From Mycobacterium attenuatum (GTDB taxonomy: Bacteria; Actinomycetota; Actinomycetes; Mycobacteriales; Mycobacteriaceae), in NCBI RefSeq assembly GCF_900566085.1, contig NZ_UPHT01000044.1:27263-91262 (forward strand): a DNA stretch of 64,000 nucleotides, read 5' to 3'. Numbering within the stretch: the stretch's first letter is position 1; every line of letters begins with the position of its first letter. The notes beneath the pieces are model-generated. The model was not told where the DNA came from. It made no database searches and saw only the letters and a program-made list of their open reading frames with translations. Made by a program: the position numbers and the translations under genes. Shown here piece after piece: positions 46,901 to 55,511 of the stretch.

Positions 46901-47249
46901 GGCTGCTCGCACACCGATTGCGGTCGAGGTGCCGTTCGAAATGCCGATCGGCGGCACCGTGGTTCGTGGCCGCATAGATGCGGTGTTCGCCGACGCCGAC
47001 GGCGGTACCACCGTGGTCGACTGGAAGACCGGTGAGCCGCCGCGCGGGCCGGAAGCCAGGCGCCACGCTGCCGTGCAGTTAGCCGTCTATCGGCTGGCCT
47101 GGGCAGCCCTATGCGGGTGCCCGGAGTCGTCGGTGCGCACCGCCTTCTACTACGTCCGCACTGGTATCACCGTGGTTCCCGATGAGTTGCCCAGTGCTGC
47201 GGCACTGGCCGGACTGCTGGCCGACTCCGCTCTCCGTTGCGACAGCTGA
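43965..47249 (+). CDS. adnB: Helicase-nuclease subunit AdnB
   Basis: A 1094-residue partner of AdnA (Rv3201c-type). Walker A is AGAGAGKTETM, and later motifs include LDEYQDTGHSQR (II), GDPIQSIYGWRGA (III), [13 protein letters not shown] (V) and LYVAVTRAEN (VI). The C-terminal nuclease has VRGRIDAVFADADGGTTVVD followed by WKTGEPP. In the AdnAB dimer AdnB is the main translocating motor. GTG 43965 overlaps the adnA stop (GTGA), so the subunits are translationally coupled in a fixed ratio. Confidence 0.95.
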   Translation: MTKDRYSPAELACALGLLPPTDEQSAVIAAPPGPLVVIAGAGAGKTETMASRVVWLVANGYAEPGQVLGLTFTRKAAGQLLRRVRSRLARLAGLETGLVACESAGTPVVSTYHAFAGSLLRDYGLLLPLEPDTRLLTETELWQLAFEVVNGYPGELATHKSPASVTAMVLRLWGQLAEHLVDTEQLRDTHLELERLVHTLTAGPYQRDRGPSQWLLRMLATQNERAQLVPLLDALQERMRAGKVMDFGMQMASAARLAASFPHVGRELRNQFRVVLLDEYQDTGHSQRVALSSLFGGGIDDRLALTAVGDPIQSIYGWRGASATNLPRFTTDFPLSDGTPAPILELRTSWRNPPRALHLANAISAEARRRSVAVRALRARPDAPPGMVYCALLPDVQAERDWIADHLHDHYLRARSDGVAPPTAAVLVRRNADAAPIADALRSRGIPVEVVGLAGLLSIAEVAGVVAMLRLVAEPTAGAAAMQVLTGPRWRLGGRDLAALWRRALMLAGGAKSGEPSPESIAAAAGTDTGTPCLADAITDPGPADSYSVVGYRRIVALAGELNALRAQLDHCLPDLVAEVRRVLGADCEARATSAATAEWSGTEHLDAFADVVANYAERATSSNADGPAKASVADLLAYLDVAADVENGLPPAQPAVARDRVQVLTVHAAKGLEWQVVAVAHLSGGVFPSTASRSTWLTDPGELPPLLRGDRASAGALGIPVLDTSAVTNRKQLSDSISEHRGQLDQRRVDEERRLLYVAVTRAENTLLISGHHWGATGVKPCGPSEFLCEVKDILDHSVAAGDPCGIVDQWAPAPAEGERNPLRDKVVQAVWPAEPLGARCRDVERGATLVAEAAAGQTIDAGDADPEGWVNDVDALLTERARAMQPRACVLPRQLSVSGLVELGRDPVKARQRLAHRLPARPDPQALLGNAFHSWVQQFYGAELLFDLGDLPGAADSDMSNTEELAELRAAFAGSPWAARTPIAVEVPFEMPIGGTVVRGRIDAVFADADGGTTVVDWKTGEPPRGPEARRHAAVQLAVYRLAWAALCGCPESSVRTAFYYVRTGITVVPDELPSAAALAGLLADSALRCDS

Positions 47250-47310
47250 TCGTGGTTACATGTTTCTCGTGCCTGTGTCGTGCTCTGGGATCAGCCGATG
47301 ACGGATTTCC

Positions 47311-48378
47311 GTGGCAAAAGGTAGTTGGCGGCTGAGGCGTCTTGACGAGCGGTTGACCGTCCAGCCCAGTTACGCACTCGTCGGGGTGTTGCGCATTCCT
47401 CAGGGCCGGGCCAGCCCCGCGCGTATCATTGCGCGCCGCGTGGCTATTGCCTTGGCAGCGTTATTCATCGGCGCCATCACCGTTTACGTCGATCGCGACG
47501 GATACCACGACTCGCAGGGCGACCAACTGACGTTCTTGGACTGCCTGTACTACTCGGCGGTGACCCTGTCGACGACCGGCTATGGCGACATCACACCTAT
47601 CTCCGAATTCGCGCGCGCGACGAATGTCTTGATCATCACCCCGCTGCGCATCGCGTTCCTGATCCTGTTGGTCGGAACGACGCTCGAAGTGGTCACCGAG
47701 ACGTCCCGCCAAGCACTGAAGATCCAGCGTTGGAGGAACAGAGTGCGCAACCACACCGTCGTCATCGGCTACGGGACCAAAGGCAAAACGGCGATCACCG
47801 CGATGCTCGGCGACGAGGTGGTCCCCGGTGAGATCGTCGTCGTCGACACCGACCGGGCCGCCCTTGACCGCGCCGCGGCGGCGGGCTTGGTCACCGTACA
47901 CGGCGACGCCACCAAATCCGACGTACTGCGATTGGCCGGCGCTCAGCATGCGGCTGCGATCATCGTTGCTGCGAGCCGCGACGACACTGCGGCGTTGGTG
48001 ACCCTGACCGCCCGCGAGATTTCGCCCAAGGCCAAGATCGTGGCTTCTATCCGGGAGGCCGAAAACCAGCATCTGCTTGAGCAATCGGGGGCGGACTCGG
48101 TGGTGGTGTCCTCCGAGACCGCCGGCCGATTGCTGGGGCTCGCCACCACCACACCCAGCGTCGTGCAGATGATCGAGGATCTGTTGACACCCGACACGGG
48201 GCTGGCCATTGCAGAACGCGAGGTGGAGTCGAGCGAAGTCGGCGGGTCTCCAAGGCATCTGAAGGACATCGTGCTCGGCGTGGTCCGCAACGGACAACTA
48301 TTACGTATCGGGACACCTGAAGTAGATGCCATCGAGGCCAACGACCGTCTGCTCTACGTCCGCAACACGGGGCACTAA
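47311..48378 (+). CDS. Two-TM potassium channel with RCK (TrkA-N) domain (Rv3200c-like)
   Basis: A 355-residue channel subunit, the length of Rv3200c. TM1 lies near residues 44-62 (VAIALAALFIGAITVYV), a pore helix with selectivity filter STTGYGD near 92-98, and TM2 near 107-128. A cytosolic Rossmann RCK domain (VVIGYGTKGKTAITAML, VDTDRAALDRAA) and a TrkA-C tail follow. It conducts K+ across the membrane under ligand control. GTG 47311 is the likely start. A 57-bp tandem repeat begins directly at its stop. Confidence 0.93.
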   Translation: MAKGSWRLRRLDERLTVQPSYALVGVLRIPQGRASPARIIARRVAIALAALFIGAITVYVDRDGYHDSQGDQLTFLDCLYYSAVTLSTTGYGDITPISEFARATNVLIITPLRIAFLILLVGTTLEVVTETSRQALKIQRWRNRVRNHTVVIGYGTKGKTAITAMLGDEVVPGEIVVVDTDRAALDRAAAAGLVTVHGDATKSDVLRLAGAQHAAAIIVAASRDDTAALVTLTAREISPKAKIVASIREAENQHLLEQSGADSVVVSSETAGRLLGLATTTPSVVQMIEDLLTPDTGLAIAEREVESSEVGGSPRHLKDIVLGVVRNGQLLRIGTPEVDAIEANDRLLYVRNTGH

Positions 48379-48531
48379 TGGCGATCGCGAGCGCGGCGGA
48401 GCCGGGCGTGGCGGGTCGCCATGTGGTGGGTTGCGTGGCGATCGCGAGCGCGGCGGAGCCGGGCGTGGCGGGTCGCGATGTGGTGGGTTGCGTGGCGATC
48501 GCGAGCGCGGCGGAGCCGGGCGCGAGGGCCT
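48379..48531. repeat. 57-bp tandem repeat, about 2.7 copies, between the K+ channel and nudC
   Basis: Units begin at 48379, 48436 and 48493 with TGGCGATCGCGAGCGCGG, giving a 57-bp (19-codon) period. The second copy differs from the first by very few bases and the third is partial. Because the period is a multiple of three, the nudC frame stays open through it, but NudC homology begins only at 48535. The GCGATCGCGAGCGC core is partly self-complementary. Confidence 0.92.
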
Positions 48532-48534
48532 AGC

Positions 48535-49461
48535 GTGGACTTTCGGCTGCGGGACGTTCCGTTTCTATCGCGTATCGGCGCCGACCGCGCTGACCACGTG
48601 CGGACCGATGTCGAGGCGGCAGCTGGCGGTTGGGCCGACGCGGCGCTATTGCGGGTCGATCCGCGCAATCAGGTGTTGGTTGCAGACGGCCGCGTGGTGT
48701 TGGGTCGGGCCGCCGCGCTGGGCGACAAGCCGCCGCCTGAGGCGGTATTCCTGGGTCGCATCGCGGGTGATCGCCATTTGTGGGCGATCAGAGCCGCGCT
48801 GGAACCACCCGAGCAGCAGGGGGTTAACGCCGAGGTCGGGGACCTGCGCAGGCTCGGTCAGATCATCGATGACACCAGCAGCCAGTTGGTGTCCTCGGCA
48901 ACGGCGTTGCTGAACTGGCATGACAGCGCGCGCTTCAGTCCGGCCGACGGCAGCCCGACGAAACCGGCCAGGGCCGGATGGTCGCGCGTCAACCTGATCA
49001 CCGGTCACGAGGAGTTCCCCCGAATCGACCCCGCGGTGATCTGCCTGGTGCACGACGGCGGTGAGCGCGCGGTGCTGGCCCGCCAGGCGGCATGGCCGCC
49101 GCGGATGTTCTCGCTGCTGGCGGGATTCGTCGAGGCGGGCGAATCCTTCGAGGGGTGCGTGGTGCGCGAGATCCGTGAGGAAATCGGTCTGACCGTGCGC
49201 GATGTCCGTTACCTGGGCAGCCAGCCCTGGCCGTTCCCGCGTTCGCTGATGGTGGGCTTTCATGCCGTGGCCGACCCGGATCAATGCTTTTCATTTCACG
49301 ACGGCGAGATCGCCGAGGCTGGCTGGTTCATCCGCGACGAAGTGCGCGCGGCACTGGATGCGGGCGACTGGACCACCGCAACGGAGTCGCAGTTGCGGCT
49401 GCCGGGGTCAATCTCGATCGCCCGCACAATCATCGAAGCCTGGGCGGCAGCACGAGACTGA
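48535..49461 (+). CDS. nudC: NAD(+) diphosphatase / RNA decapping hydrolase NudC
   Basis: A 308-residue Nudix enzyme resembling Rv3199c. The Nudix box is GFVEAGESFEGCVVREIREE followed by IGLT, and the NADH-specific motif SQPWPFPRSLM follows. The enzyme cleaves NADH and removes NAD caps from RNA. The zinc-ribbon cysteines found in E. coli NudC are not seen. GTG 48535 gives VDFRLRDVPFLSRIGADRAD, which matches the family start; the open frame upstream is only the 57-bp repeat. Confidence 0.93.
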   Translation: MDFRLRDVPFLSRIGADRADHVRTDVEAAAGGWADAALLRVDPRNQVLVADGRVVLGRAAALGDKPPPEAVFLGRIAGDRHLWAIRAALEPPEQQGVNAEVGDLRRLGQIIDDTSSQLVSSATALLNWHDSARFSPADGSPTKPARAGWSRVNLITGHEEFPRIDPAVICLVHDGGERAVLARQAAWPPRMFSLLAGFVEAGESFEGCVVREIREEIGLTVRDVRYLGSQPWPFPRSLMVGFHAVADPDQCFSFHDGEIAEAGWFIRDEVRAALDAGDWTTATESQLRLPGSISIARTIIEAWAAARD

Positions 49462-49474
49462 ACCGCGCTATCGG

Positions 49475-50224
49475 CTACTTGACTCGGTCGCAGATCGCGT
49501 CAAGCACCGTAGCGGCGATCCGTTCAGCTGGTTCGATGCCTAAAACGCCGACAGAAATCAACACCGTATTTTTTGCGCGATACAGGTGACTCCAGCCAGC
49601 GTCGGTGATCCTCAGCGTGCTGGCGTCCGGCTTGTCCACGGTGAAGGTGTACTTGGGGTCGTGCAATGCCATGCACGCGTTCAGCGAGGTTTCGAGCTGC
49701 TCGAGCGCTGCGCGCGCCGCATGCGCATCCGGGTAGATGGCGACGGCCTGACTGACGGAATCGACCATCACCATGCCGCCGGGGTCAATGTCGTCGGTCA
49801 CCCCGCTGTAGCCCGCACTTCGGAACTCTGTCCAGCCGCCGGCGAAAGTGAGGTCACTGGTGCCGGCCGCCCTGCAGGGACCCGGCGCGTTCAGGTCACC
49901 CGGCGGCGGACGACGCAAGTCCGCGTGTGAATGCGCGGTCAATTCCTCGTAATTGGCGATGCGCCGTACCTCTTCGACACTGATGATCAGCGCATCGGCA
50001 CCCGACGCGGGCGCCGTGGTGCTCGGCTTAGCTGACGTGCCTTTGTGCGAACACGCCGTAATCACCAATAGCGCTGTGCAGACGATGAAGACCGACTTGC
50101 CCGTGCCTGCCAACGCGGCGCGAAGAACTGACGCTTGCCGCTTCAGCCGGAGCGCCAGATACGTCACGCTCGCGCGGGTTGAGCCGGTTGGCCTCATCGT
50201 TGATAGCCATTTTCTGCGGACCAC
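49475..50224 (-). CDS. Lipoprotein with PknH-like sensor domain
   Basis: A 249-residue protein with a lipoprotein signal: a basic stretch (LALRLKRQ), a hydrophobic core (SVFIVCTALLVI) and lipobox ITAC ahead of SHKG. The mature part resembles the extracellular sensor domain found in PknH and in LppH/LpqQ-type lipoproteins, with paired cysteines (GPCRAAG and LNACMAL). The GTG 50224 start is uncertain; ATG 50197 would give a more normal signal peptide. It is inserted between nudC and mrx1 relative to the gene order I recall. Confidence 0.8.
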   Translation of the reverse strand: MVRRKWLSTMRPTGSTRASVTYLALRLKRQASVLRAALAGTGKSVFIVCTALLVITACSHKGTSAKPSTTAPASGADALIISVEEVRRIANYEELTAHSHADLRRPPPGDLNAPGPCRAAGTSDLTFAGGWTEFRSAGYSGVTDDIDPGGMVMVDSVSQAVAIYPDAHAARAALEQLETSLNACMALHDPKYTFTVDKPDASTLRITDAGWSHLYRAKNTVLISVGVLGIEPAERIAATVLDAICDRVK

Positions 50225-50389
50225 CGTCCGCGGTCGGTGTTGGCGCTATGGTGCCGGCGGATGATGCCGGTAGGTCGACGCCGTGACTCTTATCGTACGG
50301 GCGACTGGACCTGTTGTTGGGCACCAATGCTCGGGCGAACGGCCGTGTCTGGGCACGCCGTCCGAATCGATGGCCGACACCGGGCGGCC

Positions 50390-50644
50390 TTAGCCGCCGA
50401 CTTCGGCCAGTTTGGCTTTGACCACGTTGGCGCTCGGGTTGGTCAGCGTCGACCCGTCGGCAAACTTGACCGTCGGGACCGTTCTGTTGCCTCCGTTGAC
50501 CGAGGCGACAAACTCAGCAGCCGCGCCGTCTTGTTCGATGTCGACCTCGTCATAGGAGATCCCCGCTGTCTTGAGCGCCGTCTTGAGCCGGAAACAGTAG
50601 CCACACCATGTCGTCGTGTAGATGGTGAGCGCAGCGTTGGTCAT
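50390..50644 (-). CDS. mrx1: Mycoredoxin-1 (glutaredoxin-like; Rv3198A-like)
   Basis: An 84-residue thioredoxin-fold protein with redox motif CGYC (Cys14 and Cys17), TVPTVKFADG with the cis-Pro, and a C-terminal helix. Mycoredoxin-1 reduces mixed disulfides with mycothiol. Its length matches Rv3198A. It is divergent from uvrD2, with 117 bp between the start codons. Confidence 0.95.
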   Translation of the reverse strand: MTNAALTIYTTTWCGYCFRLKTALKTAGISYDEVDIEQDGAAAEFVASVNGGNRTVPTVKFADGSTLTNPSANVVKAKLAEVGG

Positions 50645-50761
50645 AGCTGGTAAACGTAGCCCGACGACCGTGCTCGTGTCGGAGCGGGCCGGGGTGACGT
50701 GTAGCGCCGGGCGGCGCTGCGCCACACCGCCTTGTCGGCCGCTGCTGCCAAGATGGACGCT

Positions 50762-52861
50762 ATGCCGATGGTCGCAGACGCACTGACCGGCGCACTGGAC
50801 GACGAGCAGCGCCAAGCCGTATTGGCTCCTCGCGGACCGGTCTGTGTGCTTGCCGGAGCCGGAACCGGGAAGACACGCACCATCACGCACCGGATCGCCC
50901 ATCTGGTCAGCAGTGGTCATGTCGCCGCCGGACAAGTGCTGGCGGTGACGTTTACTCAGCGCGCGGCGGGGGAGATGCGCAGCCGGTTGCGTGCGCTGGG
51001 CGCTTCCTTGCAGATCGGTTCGGGTGTCGGCGCTGTGCAGGCGCTGACCTTTCACGCGGCGGCGCATCGCCAGTTGCGGTATTTCTGGCCGCGCGTGGTT
51101 GGTGACATCGGCTGGCAGTTGCTGGACAGCAAATTCGCCGTCGTGGCGCGCGCGGCCAGCCGCGCCAGGGTCCAGGCCAGCACTGATGACGTCCGGGATC
51201 TCGCTAGCGAGATCGAGTGGGCCAAAGCCTCGCTGATCGGTCCCGAGGATTACCCGACCGCGGTGGCGGCCGCGCGCCGCGACACCCCGTTGGACGCCGC
51301 GCACATCGCTGCGGTCTATTCCGAATACGAATCCGTCAAAGCCCGCGACGACAGCGTCACTCTGCTCGATTTCGATGACCTGCTGCTGCACACCGCGGCC
51401 GCTATCGAAAACGACACCGCGGTGGCCGAGGAGTTCCGCGATCGCTACCGATGCTTCGTTGTCGACGAATACCAGGACGTCACACCGTTGCAGCAGCGGG
51501 TCTTGTCGGCTTGGCTGGGGGGGCGCGACGATCTGACCGTCGTCGGCGACGCCAATCAGACCATCTACTCGTTCACCGGCGCCTCGCCGCGCTTCCTGCT
51601 CGACTTCTCGCGCAGGTTTCCGGACGCCACGGTAGTGCGCCTGGAGCGTGACTACCGGTCCACCCCGCAGGTCGTGTCGCTGGCCAATCGGGTGATCGAA
51701 GCCGCCCGGGGCCGGGTCGCGGGAAGCAAGTTGCGGTTGTCTGGCCAACGTGAGCCCGGTCCTGCCCCCTCGTTCCACGAGTATCCCGATGAGCCCGCCG
51801 AGGCTGCCGCGGTGACGGCTTCGATCGCCCGGCTGATCGAATCCGGCACGGCGCCTTCCGAAATCGCCATTCTGTATCGCGTCAACGCGCAGTCGGAGGT
51901 CTACGAGGAAGCGTTGACCGCGGCGGGCATCGCCTATCAGGTTCGCGGTGGCGCGGGCTTCTTCGACCGTCAGGAGATCAAGCAGGCGTTGGTGGCGCTG
52001 CAGCGTGCCGCTGAACGCGGTTCCGACGCGGCGTTGCCCGACATGGTTCGCGGCGTTCTGGAACCGCTGGGATTGACAGCAGACGAGCCTGTGGGCGCCC
52101 GCGCCCGGGAACGTTGGGAGGGGCTGACCGCGTTGGCGCAACTGGTCGACGACGAGGTGGCGCAGCGTCCGCACTTGCAGCTTCCGGCACTGCTAGCGGA
52201 GCTTCGGGCCCGGGCCGACGCGCGGCATCCGCCGGTGGTTCAGGGTGTCACGCTCGCCTCACTGCATGCGGCCAAGGGCCTGGAGTGGGACGCGGTGTTT
52301 CTGGTCGGGTTGGCCGACGGCACCTTGCCCATCTCGCATGCGCTCGCACACGGCCCCGACAGTGAGCCGGTCGAGGAAGAGCGTCGCCTGCTCTACGTCG
52401 GAATCACCAGAGCGCGTGTGCATTTGTCCCTCAGCTGGGCGCTGGCTCGGGCGCCGGGCGGCCGCCAGAGCCGTAAGCCGTCGCGCTTCCTCAACGGCAT
52501 TGCGCCGCAGACGCGTGCCGATCCGGGACCGAGCAAATCCCGGCGCAACCGCGCCGCCTCCCGGTGCCGGGTCTGCAACAAGGAGCTGAGTACGCCGGCC
52601 GCCGTCATGCTGCGGCGCTGCGAAACGTGTGCCGGAGACGTCGACGAGGAGTTGCTGCTGCAGCTCAAGTCCTGGCGGCTCAACGTCGCCAAGGAACAGA
52701 ACGTGCCGGCTTACATCGTCTTCAGCGACAACACACTTGTGGCGATCGCCGAGCTGCTTCCCGACAGCGACGAGGCGCTCATTGCCATACCGGGTATCGG
52801 CGCCCGAAAGCTGGAACAGTACGGAGCCGACGTGCTCGACATGGTCAGACAGGCCCGCTGA
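50762..52861 (+). CDS. uvrD2: ATP-dependent DNA helicase UvrD2
   Basis: A 699-residue SF1 helicase. The motifs include [15 protein letters not shown] (I), [14 protein letters not shown] (II), [18 protein letters not shown] (III), [10 protein letters not shown] (IV), [15 protein letters not shown] (V) and [11 protein letters not shown] (VI). A tetracysteine module (CRVC and CETC, about 582-607) and a C-terminal HRDC domain ([16 protein letters not shown]) identify UvrD2, the essential mycobacterial paralogue. ATG 50762 corresponds to the known N-terminus. Confidence 0.96.
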   Translation: MPMVADALTGALDDEQRQAVLAPRGPVCVLAGAGTGKTRTITHRIAHLVSSGHVAAGQVLAVTFTQRAAGEMRSRLRALGASLQIGSGVGAVQALTFHAAAHRQLRYFWPRVVGDIGWQLLDSKFAVVARAASRARVQASTDDVRDLASEIEWAKASLIGPEDYPTAVAAARRDTPLDAAHIAAVYSEYESVKARDDSVTLLDFDDLLLHTAAAIENDTAVAEEFRDRYRCFVVDEYQDVTPLQQRVLSAWLGGRDDLTVVGDANQTIYSFTGASPRFLLDFSRRFPDATVVRLERDYRSTPQVVSLANRVIEAARGRVAGSKLRLSGQREPGPAPSFHEYPDEPAEAAAVTASIARLIESGTAPSEIAILYRVNAQSEVYEEALTAAGIAYQVRGGAGFFDRQEIKQALVALQRAAERGSDAALPDMVRGVLEPLGLTADEPVGARARERWEGLTALAQLVDDEVAQRPHLQLPALLAELRARADARHPPVVQGVTLASLHAAKGLEWDAVFLVGLADGTLPISHALAHGPDSEPVEEERRLLYVGITRARVHLSLSWALARAPGGRQSRKPSRFLNGIAPQTRADPGPSKSRRNRAASRCRVCNKELSTPAAVMLRRCETCAGDVDEELLLQLKSWRLNVAKEQNVPAYIVFSDNTLVAIAELLPDSDEALIAIPGIGARKLEQYGADVLDMVRQAR

Positions 52862-52879
52862 GCAACAAACTCGCAGGTC

Positions 52880-52918
52880 AAAAATCGGTTGTGATCGACC
52901 GCTGGGACCGATTACCCT
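52880..52918 (+). promoter_or_regulatory. whiB7 autoregulated promoter
   Basis: AAAAAT (52880-52885) lies three bases before TTGTGA (-35, 52889-52894), and TACCCT (-10, 52913-52918) follows after 18 bases. The AT-rich element just upstream of -35 is the site that WhiB7 contacts through its AT-hook, as described for whiB7 and its regulon. Confidence 0.75.
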
Positions 52919-52983
52919 CGAAACGCATCTGCTGCTGGTGCTGCCGGCTGCCAATTGAGCGACACGAAAGGAGGGTAGCCACG

Positions 52984-53127
52984 ATGCTGAACATGAAAGC
53001 GTGCGGTTTGCGCGTGGCTATCCAGGCGCCAAACGCCGGAGCCGGCCATGCCGCCGCACCGGCGGCAGCGGCTAAGCACCGCGTCACCGCCGCGACTGAC
53101 GCGTCCGTGGATCGGAGCCCAACGTAG
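52984..53127 (+). CDS. whiB7 leader upstream ORF (attenuation peptide)
   Basis: A 47-codon upstream frame beginning MLNMKACGLRVAIQ and ending at TAG 53125, inside the long whiB7 leader. It is preceded by AAAGGAGGGTAGCC, a strong ribosome site. It ends 28 bases before the terminator hairpin at 53156-53192, the arrangement expected for transcription attenuation, in which slow or stalled ribosomes prevent terminator formation and let whiB7 be transcribed. The peptide is Ala-rich. Confidence 0.75.
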   Translation: MLNMKACGLRVAIQAPNAGAGHAAAPAAAAKHRVTAATDASVDRSPT

Positions 53128-53155
53128 GTACTGCGTAGCGCTCCAGATTTGTCGA

Positions 53156-53200
53156 ATGGCCACGGACCGAAGTCATCAGGATCCGTGGCCATAGTTTTGG
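53156..53200 (+). terminator. Rho-independent attenuator in the whiB7 leader
   Basis: An 11-bp perfect stem, ATGGCCACGGA paired with TCCGTGGCCAT (53156-53166 and 53182-53192), closes a 15-base loop and is followed by AGTTTTGGG. It lies between the upstream ORF and whiB7, so it would cut off transcription unless antibiotic-stalled ribosomes change the fold. Confidence 0.8.
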
Positions 53201-53273
53201 GTCAACCTCCCTCACCTGGTCCGGATCACCTCCGAAACACAGCCCCAAGACCAGGAAGCAGGTGAGCCAAGAC

Positions 53274-53537
53274 ATGTCAGCACTGACAGTCCCCGCAACC
53301 AGGCTGCCGGCGTTGCCATGCCATGTGGGTAATCCCGACCTCTGGTTCGCCGACACGCCAGCAGATCTCGAGCGCGCCAAGACGCTGTGCGCCGGCTGTC
53401 CGGTCCGGCGTCAATGCTTGGCGGCCGCGCTGGAACGTGCTGAGCCGTGGGGCGTCTGGGGCGGCGAGATATTTGAGCGAGGCGCGATCGTCAGTCGCAA
53501 GCGTCCGCGGGGTCGCCCCCGCAAGGCCGCTGCCTAG
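53274..53537 (+). CDS. whiB7: Antibiotic-resistance regulator WhiB7
   Basis: An 87-residue Wbl protein with cluster cysteines Cys16, Cys39, Cys42 and Cys48, the EPWG turn (57-60) and a C-terminal AT-hook RGRPRK (79-84), which marks WhiB7 among Wbl proteins. It activates intrinsic macrolide, lincosamide, tetracycline and aminoglycoside resistance genes. ATG 53274 (MSALTVP) matches the known start; GTG 53262 would add four residues. A long regulated leader precedes it. Confidence 0.96.
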   Translation: MSALTVPATRLPALPCHVGNPDLWFADTPADLERAKTLCAGCPVRRQCLAAALERAEPWGVWGGEIFERGAIVSRKRPRGRPRKAAA

Positions 53538-53711
53538 GACCTAGGTGACGAAGGCCCAGCTCGTCGAGACGGTGATTTCGTGGATTCGCACCGCGACACC
53601 GCATTCTCGATGAGCTGGGCACGGTCTTGTGGAGGCATCTGGGTACTGTTCGGGCAAGCCGTAAGCCCGCCGCTGACCATGTCTGTGCCGCCTACCCGGC
53701 AGCACGGTTTG

Positions 53712-55040
53712 TCAGACGGCAGCCGTATCGGGCTCGGCGAAGCCGGGAATCAGCTCTTCGGTCAGTGACTTGATTGGCACATGCGCGTTCAGCTGGCAAA
53801 GGATGGCGGCCACCGATGCGATGACCCGCATCGGAATGGCCAGCTTGGCCGGCAGGTCCATTTGACGCGCCACCTTAATCTGCGCGACCGACCGGTCAAA
53901 CTGACTTACGGTCATGCGCTGCAACCACTTTCGGGTGTAGTGGAAGAGGTCCACTTCGACGGGTTCGACGTACTGGCGCAGCATCTCGTCGATCTCGCGA
54001 ACCGAGACCTGCTGTCCCCGCTGGATGAACCCGGCCTTCTCCATGGTCGGCAACAGCAGGTCGTAATTCTTGTCCCGGGCCAGTCGGATGGTCATCCCGA
54101 GTTCGATGGGATAGCCGCCGGGCAGCGGTGCCACGGCGCCGAAGTCGATGACACCCATGCGATCGTCGGGCAGCAGCATGAAGTTTCCCGGGTGGGCGTC
54201 ACCGTGCAGCATGCCGAGTCGGCGCGGGGCGTCGAAGGTGAGTTCTATGAGTCGGGTTCCGATCAGGTCACGCTGCTCCTGGGTGCCGCTGCGGATGATC
54301 TCCGACATTGGAACCCCGTCGATCCACTCCTGGATCACCACCTTTGGTGCGCTGGCCACCACCCGCGGCACCGCAAAGTGTGGATGGCCGTGGTAGGCCT
54401 TGGCGAAAGCGCGCTGGTTGTCGGCCTCCAACCGGTAGTCGAGCTCCATCTCGGTGCGTTCGATCAGTTCATCGACAACACCTTGCACGTCCGCGCCCGG
54501 GGAGAGCTGTTTGAGCACACCGACCATGCGCTGCATGGTCTTCAGATCGGCTCGCAGGGCCTCGTCGGCGCCGGGGTACTGGATCTTGACGGCGACTTCG
54601 CGGCCGTCGGACCACACCGCTTTGTGCACCTGCCCGATACTGGCCGAGGCAACCGGGGTGTCGTCGAACGAACTGAACCGCTCCCGCCACTTCGTGCCCA
54701 ACTGGGCATCGAGCACGCGGTGGACCTTGGCCGCGGGCAGGGGCGGGGCGTCCTTTTGCAACTTGGTCAGCGCATCGCGATAGGGCTCACCGAACTGTTC
54801 GGGAATGGCCGCTTCCATCACCGACAACGCCTGGCCGACTTTCATCGCCCCGCCCTTGAGCTCGCCCAGGACGGTGAACAACTGGTTTGCAGCCTTCTCC
54901 ATCAGCTCGGCGTTGACCTCGTCTTTCGACTTGCCGGTCAGCCGTTTGCCGAAGCCAAGAGCCGCCCGGCCGGCCATGCCGACCGGAATACTGGCCAGCT
55001 TGGCGTTGCGCGCGGCTCGGCCGCGTTTGATGTCTGACAC
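53712..55040 (-). CDS. ABC1/AarF-domain atypical kinase (Rv3197-like)
   Basis: A 442-residue UbiB/ABC1-type protein (Rv3197, about 447). The KxGQ region is LKGGAMKVGQALSVMEAAIP, the Ala-rich loop VASASIGQVHKAVWSDGR replaces the usual Gly-rich loop, VAVKIQYPG holds the ATP Lys, and LHGDAHPGNFMLL and VIDFGAVAPL form the catalytic and metal-binding loops. From established work, the M. tuberculosis protein is a WhiB7-regulated ATPase linked to macrolide tolerance. GTG 55040 (VSDIKRGRAARNAK) is preferred. It converges on whiB7. Confidence 0.92.
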   Translation of the reverse strand: MSDIKRGRAARNAKLASIPVGMAGRAALGFGKRLTGKSKDEVNAELMEKAANQLFTVLGELKGGAMKVGQALSVMEAAIPEQFGEPYRDALTKLQKDAPPLPAAKVHRVLDAQLGTKWRERFSSFDDTPVASASIGQVHKAVWSDGREVAVKIQYPGADEALRADLKTMQRMVGVLKQLSPGADVQGVVDELIERTEMELDYRLEADNQRAFAKAYHGHPHFAVPRVVASAPKVVIQEWIDGVPMSEIIRSGTQEQRDLIGTRLIELTFDAPRRLGMLHGDAHPGNFMLLPDDRMGVIDFGAVAPLPGGYPIELGMTIRLARDKNYDLLLPTMEKAGFIQRGQQVSVREIDEMLRQYVEPVEVDLFHYTRKWLQRMTVSQFDRSVAQIKVARQMDLPAKLAIPMRVIASVAAILCQLNAHVPIKSLTEELIPGFAEPDTAAV

Positions 55041-55319
55041 ACACCCATCATCCATGACGGTTGCTGCAACCGGGTATTGATCTGGTGTCAACCGCCGTGT
55101 GTGCACGCCGGGCACGGGCCGCCGAATACCGCACCGACGATCCCCACCGCGCTGATCGGTCCCGGCCGGGCACCGCCAAACGACATCGACGAATCATACT
55201 GCTGCCGCGCGTGCTCGCCTCGATTTTCACCAGGTCGCCGCACGCGCTATGTAGTCTCTTGCTCGTCGCAATGGTGTGACGCATCGATCTCCACGTCCGG
55301 AGGGTGGACCGCTAAAGCC

Positions 55320-55493
55320 ATGGCAGCAAAACAAACGCAGCACGACGCCGCCGACGCCTTATTCAGGGCGATCATCGAGACGCTGGACAAGCACCGCAAA
55401 GACGGCACGCTGACCGAAGGCGTACTCGATGATCTGTCCAGGGCCTATGCTGCGGTCTCCACGAACGTCCCGGAGCAGGGCCGGCTCGGGTAG
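55320..55493 (+). CDS. Small helical hypothetical protein
   Basis: A 57-residue soluble protein, MAAKQTQHDAADALFRAIIE continuing to EQGRLG, which looks wholly helical. CGGAGGGTGG lies about 16 bases before ATG 55320, a little far for a ribosome site. It resembles the small ORF found beside Rv3196 in M. tuberculosis (Rv3196A). It converges on the E1-like gene, with the stop codons 18 bases apart. Function is unknown. Confidence 0.6.
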   Translation: MAAKQTQHDAADALFRAIIETLDKHRKDGTLTEGVLDDLSRAYAAVSTNVPEQGRLG

Positions 55494-55511
55494 GCGCAGT
55501 CGAGACCGGCG

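Noticed and set aside
48379..48531. CRISPR array at the 57-bp repeats
   Set aside because: Units are directly adjacent with no unique spacers, and no cas genes are present.
48421..48534. N-terminal extension of NudC through the 57-bp repeat
   Set aside because: The residues are only Trp/Arg-rich translations of the repeat, and the family N-terminus starts at GTG 48535.
50645..52174. Long minus-strand open frame ending in mrx1
   Set aside because: It is antisense to uvrD2 and high-GC frame bias explains it. The glutaredoxin domain begins exactly at ATG 50644.
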